DNA of 64,000 nt from positions 1 to 64,000 of IMG/VR virus record IMGVR_UViG_3300044591_002232. One strand, 5' to 3'. The notes below the pieces were generated by a model. The model ran no database searches. It saw only the letters and a list, made by a program, of their open reading frames with translations, and was not told the DNA's origin. Both the position numbers and the translations under genes were made by a program. The stretch's first letter is position 1; each line of letters opens with the position of its first letter. Positions 60,608-64,000 of the stretch are shown in pieces. This DNA is from a virus.

Positions 60608-60901
60608 ATGATTATTTGGCAAACCTATCGAAATGCTGATATGATAGAGGGCCGGGGACCAAGCATTCCTGACCTTGCCTTTCTTCATAGGCAACATGCG
60701 GCCAATTATATTGATGCTCAAGATGGTGTCATGGGTCGTAGGGTAAAATGGTCTAAAGATACTTTTGGAGATTGGTACATGAAAAGAGTCGAAGTGCTTG
60801 AGTATGATTATATGGAAAGTGAGCAACGAAAAGAGGAACTCAAAGAACAAGCACTTAACAAACTCTCCCAAGAAGAAAAAGAAATTCTTGGTCTTATTTG
60901 A
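60608..60901 (+). CDS. Hypothetical protein, 97 residues
   Basis: IIWQTYRNADMIEGRGPSIP, then a D-T-F-G-D-W-Y motif and a charged helix ending KLSQEEKEILGL, like the end of the 25750 product. No known role. Confidence 0.6.
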   Translation: MIIWQTYRNADMIEGRGPSIPDLAFLHRQHAANYIDAQDGVMGRRVKWSKDTFGDWYMKRVEVLEYDYMESEQRKEELKEQALNKLSQEEKEILGLI

Positions 60902-60923
60902 CAAATTCACAACATAACCTACC

Positions 60924-61304
60924 ATGAGCATCTCCATCGAAGTTTCCGACAACAAGTACCAAATGATTCTTAGTGGCATTGAGTCCCTTCAGACAAGGTA
61001 TTTTAATTCTGGCAATAAAACTATGGCTGACCGAGCTTCCGACCTCTATTCAGAACTGCGTAAGCATCAAAAAGTAGAAAAAGCCAAAAACACACAACTA
61101 CTTGTCGTTGATGTCCAGAACCCTGGCTCTACGTCTTATCATAATGCCAATACGATTGGTAGTTTCCTTCTTGGTCGGAAGATTTCTGACTATCTACTGT
61201 TTATCGTTGGTGATAACAACAAAACACGACAGATTTTTATCACAAGTTCCGAATGTTTCGAGATTCAATCTCAAGTCCTAGACCAAATTTACACCTTCAA
61301 CTAA
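60924..61304 (+). CDS. Two-domain protein with LLVVD-type C-terminus, 126 residues
   Basis: The N-terminal 55 residues are a helical phage domain (SISIEVSDNKYQMILSGIES). The C-terminal 70 (TQLLVVDVQNPGSTSYHNAN, IGSFLLGRKISDYLLF) resemble the complete 63209 product and the N-terminal half of the 62081 chimera. An example of domain reuse. Confidence 0.6.
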   Translation: MSISIEVSDNKYQMILSGIESLQTRYFNSGNKTMADRASDLYSELRKHQKVEKAKNTQLLVVDVQNPGSTSYHNANTIGSFLLGRKISDYLLFIVGDNNKTRQIFITSSECFEIQSQVLDQIYTFN

Positions 61305-61308
61305 TCTT

Positions 61309-61836
61309 ATGGTTATCGATCTTTTACAGCACGTTGGCGAAACTATCACCGTTCAACTTGGTGATGATAGTTTCTTAACTGGACAAGTTTCCACAAGTGA
61401 AGCTCCTGAATTTCCATATGTAATTTGTGGTTACTGGTTTCAAAGGTATGGGACCGGAGTTAGTCGAGCAAATATTGTTCGGATTCTTTCATCAGAAAAA
61501 ACCTTCAACGGAATAGCCCAAAAAGCGCCCAACATCAATTTGGATGATTTTGTGGGCCAGAAGGTTTATGTAAAACTAGCCAGAGGTACTGAACATATCA
61601 CAAACGTCAGTCCTATTTACAATTTGTCCGAGATTGGACGATATGGAAAGAACGGAACATCCGCATCCGGTAATGAAAATTGGGATATTGTAGAAATCTA
61701 CGGCCAGGATGCCTATGAAATTAACACAAAATCTACCTTTGATAATCCCAATGACTATCAAATCGAGCAGGCCAAACAATTGCTCAATCAAATGAGCGAA
61801 GAACAAATCGCCAAACTTCTGAAATCGCTTAAATGA
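61309..61836 (+). CDS. Tandem Sm/LSm-like domain protein, copy 2
   Basis: 175 residues, same plan as 53795: LLQHVGETITVQLGDDSFLT first, FNGIAQKAPNINLDDFVGQK and VYVKL second, WDIVEIY as closing strand, C-terminal helix MSEEQIAKLLKSLK. Sequence similarity is moderate but collinear, so it is an old duplicate. Confidence 0.6.
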   Translation: MVIDLLQHVGETITVQLGDDSFLTGQVSTSEAPEFPYVICGYWFQRYGTGVSRANIVRILSSEKTFNGIAQKAPNINLDDFVGQKVYVKLARGTEHITNVSPIYNLSEIGRYGKNGTSASGNENWDIVEIYGQDAYEINTKSTFDNPNDYQIEQAKQLLNQMSEEQIAKLLKSLK

Positions 61837-62078
61837 ATAATCAAATTGATCCCACTTCTGGTCTTGCAATTAATTGCCGCAATTGCATTCATTGTAGCAT
61901 AAGTTGCAATGGTGCGTATTTTGATAAATGTTTGAAGGCTGGTGGGTCTTATTGTGATCAAATACACAAATATTCGGTAATTTATCGAAATATTTGTGTG
62001 AACTACAGTTCATGGACCCCAAGAAAAAAGACTATTATGGAACTACTTGGAGACAAGATTCGTAAACTTCTTTCTTGA
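61833..62078 (+). CDS. Cys-rich protein, 81 residues
   Basis: Seven Cys in the first 55 residues (CRNCIHCSISCNG, DKCLKAGGSYC, NICVNY), then SSWTPRKK. The pattern C-x-x-C-x-H-C...W is found in small phage proteins and suggests a zinc or disulfide fold. Confidence 0.6.
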   Translation: MNNQIDPTSGLAINCRNCIHCSISCNGAYFDKCLKAGGSYCDQIHKYSVIYRNICVNYSSWTPRKKTIMELLGDKIRKLLS

Positions 62079-62080
62079 AC

Positions 62081-62431
62081 ATGAAACTCCTCGCAATCGG
62101 GCTCAACAAACAACCAGAATACAGCGAGGCTTATGAGGTCGGAGAATGGATGGAAGGTAAAAAATTGGCCGACTATTCTCTATTTGCATACAGCGAACGG
62201 GCCGGAATTATCCAACAAATAAACACCGACCCAAGAACACCGAAAGATTATAAAAATTGGCTCAAAATGCTAATCAGACCAATTATAGTAATTTGTGATA
62301 ATGACGTTGCCGGGGAACAATTAGCCGAATTCGGTGATTATGTAGAGGTCATTCCTGAAGGTAAAGATCTGGGGGAATCTTCTGATGATTATGTTCAGTT
62401 TCTTGTAAATAACTATTGTGCCGATTTTTGA
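62081..62431 (+). CDS. Chimeric protein: LLVVD-type N-terminus fused to half a TOPRIM domain
   Basis: 116 residues. Residues 1-50 (KLLAIGLNKQPEYSEAYEVG, EWMEGKKLADYSLFAY) follow the 63209 product. From TPKDYKNWLKML on it follows the C-terminal half of the 60004 TOPRIM protein to the last residue and beyond into the promoter box. It keeps CDNDVAG (the Asp pair) but lacks the catalytic Glu segment, so it should be inactive as a primase. Clear product of recombination. Confidence 0.7.
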   Translation: MKLLAIGLNKQPEYSEAYEVGEWMEGKKLADYSLFAYSERAGIIQQINTDPRTPKDYKNWLKMLIRPIIVICDNDVAGEQLAEFGDYVEVIPEGKDLGESSDDYVQFLVNNYCADF

Positions 62432-62476
62432 ACTGACCACTCAGGCCGCCCTCGGGTGGCCTTTATGGCCTATACT
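62420..62476 (+). promoter_or_regulatory. GACA-box cassette with hairpin
   Basis: Box GCCGATTTTTGAACTGACCA plus C from 62420; AGGCCGCC pairs with GGTGGCCT (62443-62462). -10 TATACT 62471-62476; ATG 21 bp later. The hairpin is identical to that at 63152-63171. Confidence 0.8.
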
Positions 62477-62497
62477 ACTTTCAGTTCAACCACAATT

Positions 62498-62638
62498 ATG
62501 ACTCTCACCGGATTTGAATACGCTAGTTTGGTGTTCTTTATTTTTCTGGCTCAAGCAAATAAGAACACTCCATCTATTCCAATTATTACTTTTATGTTTG
62601 GCGGTTTGACTTTGTTTTTTATGATTGTTGGTAAGTAA
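62498..62638 (+). CDS. Small membrane protein, 46 residues
   Basis: Start from cassette spacing. Two hydrophobic stretches (FEYASLVFFIFLA, IPIITFMFGGLTLFFMIVG). Confidence 0.55.
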   Translation: MTLTGFEYASLVFFIFLAQANKNTPSIPIITFMFGGLTLFFMIVGK

Positions 62639-62641
62639 TTT

Positions 62642-62809
62642 ATGATTACAAGAATTTTTTCTGTTGGACTAGGAATTTTTCTAATTATCCTAATCCTATT
62701 TTTCAGGGGACTGCCAGTTTTAGTTCTTCTAAAAATGTTTCCCCTGATTGCCCTATTTCTTCTCGCAATTGCTTTTATAATTGCGGGAATTGCCTCAGAT
62801 TCAAATTAA
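62642..62809 (+). CDS. Small membrane protein, 55 residues
   Basis: Two spans, FSVGLGIFLIILILFF and MFPLIALFLLAIAFIIAGIA, joined by a short basic loop. Layout fits a small holin-type protein but nothing proves it. Confidence 0.5.
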   Translation: MITRIFSVGLGIFLIILILFFRGLPVLVLLKMFPLIALFLLAIAFIIAGIASDSN

Positions 62810-62837
62810 TTTGTCCTTTACTCTCTTAAAAATTACT

Positions 62838-62978
62838 ATGGAACCAACCGTTACAATCACAAAAAAAGAATATGAAAGCCTGCTTGAAGACTCTAAAATT
62901 CTCCAAGCACTTTATGCTGGAGGAGTAGATAATTGGGAGTGGTATGGCGAATCCCTGGCATCCCTTGAAGATTCCTGA
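62838..62978 (+). CDS. Small phage protein (GVDNWEWY type), 46 residues
   Basis: TVTITKKEYESLLEDSKILQ, then ALYAGGVDNWEWY, a pattern common in phages: a short helix plus the motif L-x-A-G-V-D-N-W. Function unknown. Confidence 0.6.
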   Translation: MEPTVTITKKEYESLLEDSKILQALYAGGVDNWEWYGESLASLEDS

Positions 62979-63018
62979 TTTTATTTTTTAACTATCCTTT
63001 ACTCTTTTTTAAAACGTT

Positions 63019-63129
63019 ATGTCTACTGGTAAAATTGTTATTGGCGCCGTTGGTGTTCTTGGTGTTCTTCTAATCAATGGGGCGCCTATTCTCTCACTCT
63101 CTGACAAGGATTTTGTCACTACAAAGTGA
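63019..63129 (+). CDS. Small membrane peptide, 36 residues
   Basis: KIVIGAVGVLGVLLINGAPI span with a short polar tail. Stop lies in the next GACA box. Confidence 0.5.
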   Translation: MSTGKIVIGAVGVLGVLLINGAPILSLSDKDFVTTK

Positions 63130-63184
63130 CCAATTCTCAAACTGACCACTCAGGCCGCCCTCGGGTGGCCTTTTTGTTTATAAT
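63128..63184 (+). promoter_or_regulatory. GACA-box cassette with hairpin
   Basis: Box GACCAATTCTCAAACTGACC plus AC (63128-63149); hairpin 63152-63171; T run; -10 TATAAT 63179-63184; ATG 24 bp later. Hairpin shared with 62443-62462, so the cassettes exchange parts. Confidence 0.8.
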
Positions 63185-63208
63185 GACTAAGTACATCTAA
63201 ACAATCCC

Positions 63209-63415
63209 ATGAAACTTCTTGTTGTTGATCTCAAAAATCCACAGAACTCAGAATACATGAACATACACAATTTTGAATCTTGGATGTCAGGAAAGGCTCT
63301 GAAAGACTACATGTTTGCGAAAGTAAGTGAAACCGGATATTCTCAACTGATTATATTGGATACATACACCCCAACACCATTGAAGCACCAGATTCTTAAC
63401 CAATTGCTTTTCTGA
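63209..63415 (+). CDS. LLVVD-type small protein, 68 residues
   Basis: KLLVVDLKNPQNSEYMNIHN, WMSGKALKDYMFAKV, LKHQILNQLLF. It is the free-standing form of the domain fused in the products at 60924 and 62081. Function unknown. Confidence 0.6.
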   Translation: MKLLVVDLKNPQNSEYMNIHNFESWMSGKALKDYMFAKVSETGYSQLIILDTYTPTPLKHQILNQLLF

Positions 63416-63419
63416 AACA

Positions 63420-63971
63420 ATGCCAAAAAAGAAATCTCCTAAAATTCAAATAGTTAAGGAACTTTCTTTTGATGATGTGATTCAGTCCGAAAAGATTTAT
63501 TCTTCTAGATTTTTTGGAACAGCCAAAAGAATTAAACTTCTTAAAAAACTTGGACATACTTGCGTTTCATGTGGACGATCTGCGTCCAGGCTACAAAAGT
63601 GTAAGGATTTAAAAGATAACAATAGAATTTTCTGGCGCATTCTCTCTGAAGATGATATGGAGATCACTATTGATCATATTAAACCCAAATCATTAGGTGG
63701 TAAGGACACATTGGAAAACTATCAGACAATGTGTTTAGAGTGTAATGTTAACAAAGGAAACACTCTTGGCCTAGTTCGTTTTACTGATTATAAAGGAAAT
63801 ATCTCTGGAAAAGAACTTTGGTTAAAGTGTAAAAAGTGGATATATAAGGGCATTATTGACCGAATTGATGTCAATCCTTATACGGGAAATCCTGAAATTT
63901 TTATCATCAGTGAACGTGGTTCATGCTACAAAATAAACAACAATGCCTTTATCAATCTTAAAAATGACTGA
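63420..63971 (+). CDS. HNH endonuclease, 183 residues
   Basis: CVSCGRS (about 48-54), ITIDHIKPKSLGGKDTLEN and CLECNVNKGN give the HNH core with two Cys pairs and the catalytic His. A basic N-terminus and a C-terminal domain of about 55 residues (IDRIDVNPYTGNPEIFIISE) flank it. Free-standing, third HNH of the window. Confidence 0.85.
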   Translation: MPKKKSPKIQIVKELSFDDVIQSEKIYSSRFFGTAKRIKLLKKLGHTCVSCGRSASRLQKCKDLKDNNRIFWRILSEDDMEITIDHIKPKSLGGKDTLENYQTMCLECNVNKGNTLGLVRFTDYKGNISGKELWLKCKKWIYKGIIDRIDVNPYTGNPEIFIISERGSCYKINNNAFINLKND

Positions 63972-64000
63972 ATTTAACCACTATTTAAGGGATGTAGTAA
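63964..64000 (+). CDS. Start of a gene cut by the window edge
   Basis: ATG 63964 in an ATGA overlap; visible residues MTEFNHYLRDVV. Nothing more can be said. Confidence 0.5.
   Translation, partial: MTEFNHYLRDVV

Noticed and set aside
1-64000. CRISPR array
   Set aside because: No array of regularly spaced short palindromic repeats with unique spacers; the repeats seen are coding or dispersed promoter elements.
1-64000. DGR reverse transcriptase or template repeat within the window
   Set aside because: No product with reverse-transcriptase motifs and no non-coding copy of the variable region was found on either strand.

Overview
The window looks like part of the genome of a large tailed double-stranded DNA phage (Caudoviricetes). 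A cyanobacterial host is my best guess, by inference. The evidence: a collagen-like tail fibre carrying a YYGDGSNLTGI-type motif that I associate with cyanophage structural proteins; a T4-type terminase ATPase domain; a UvsW-like helicase; an RNA ligase with a polynucleotide kinase; several HNH endonucleases; three TnpB-type elements; one tRNA-Leu; and well over 100 tightly packed genes of 25-150 codons, many joined by ATGA or TGATG overlaps. Most of the sequence is AT-rich. Two blocks (about 895-3205 and 48700-50300) are clearly GC-richer and appear acquired.

Layout. 1-3203: adhesion module, with the 3' part of a collagen-like fibre, a seven-repeat beta-propeller protein and two accessory proteins. 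3271-6279: a GH130-like propeller protein, a GT25 glycosyltransferase/methyltransferase fusion and the relic of a lectin-type tail gene. 6357-11152: helicase, RNA ligase, polynucleotide kinase, phosphatase and HNH endonuclease, i.e. RNA repair and nucleic-acid processing. 11200-20700: many small genes, a PcfJ-like protein, a second phosphatase, a prohibitin-like membrane protein and the first of two DUF1566/C-type-lectin-like paralogues. 20701-22420: an IS607-type element. 22400-44800: further small genes, two IS605-type TnpB elements, a glycoside hydrolase, a terminase-like ATPase without nuclease domain and a DEDD exonuclease. 44830-47361: a minus-strand cluster (Tyr-rich peptides, papain-like protease, collagen-like protein, long helical protein). 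48650-50300: GC-rich island with an HNH/AP2 homing-type endonuclease. 50400-64000: small genes, the second DUF1566 paralogue, tRNA-Leu, paired Sm-like proteins, and TOPRIM and LLVVD-type domains that have been shuffled.

The strongest hidden pattern is regulatory. At least 34 sites carry the same cassette: an imperfect palindromic box (GACAC-N7-AACTG(T/G)CCAC-like) whose first base lies 55-57 bp before the last base of a TATAAT-like -10 element, in most cases followed after 21-35 bp by a start codon. In many copies the space between box and -10 holds a terminator-like hairpin. The cassette sits at or inside the 3' end of the upstream gene, so it seems to end one transcript and start the next. 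It resembles in concept the promoter-early-stem-loop (PeSL) cassettes of T4-type phages, but with a conserved box at fixed phase in place of a -35 element.

The second notable pattern is a pair of DUF1566-like proteins (12276-12746 and 50780-51250). Their 3' ends are identical except for 12 substitutions inside a 108-bp region; almost all change the protein and are compatible with a template adenine. This is the signature of a diversity-generating retroelement, although no reverse transcriptase or template repeat lies in this window. Coordinates and sequence patterns were read directly; family names rest on motif recognition without database searches.
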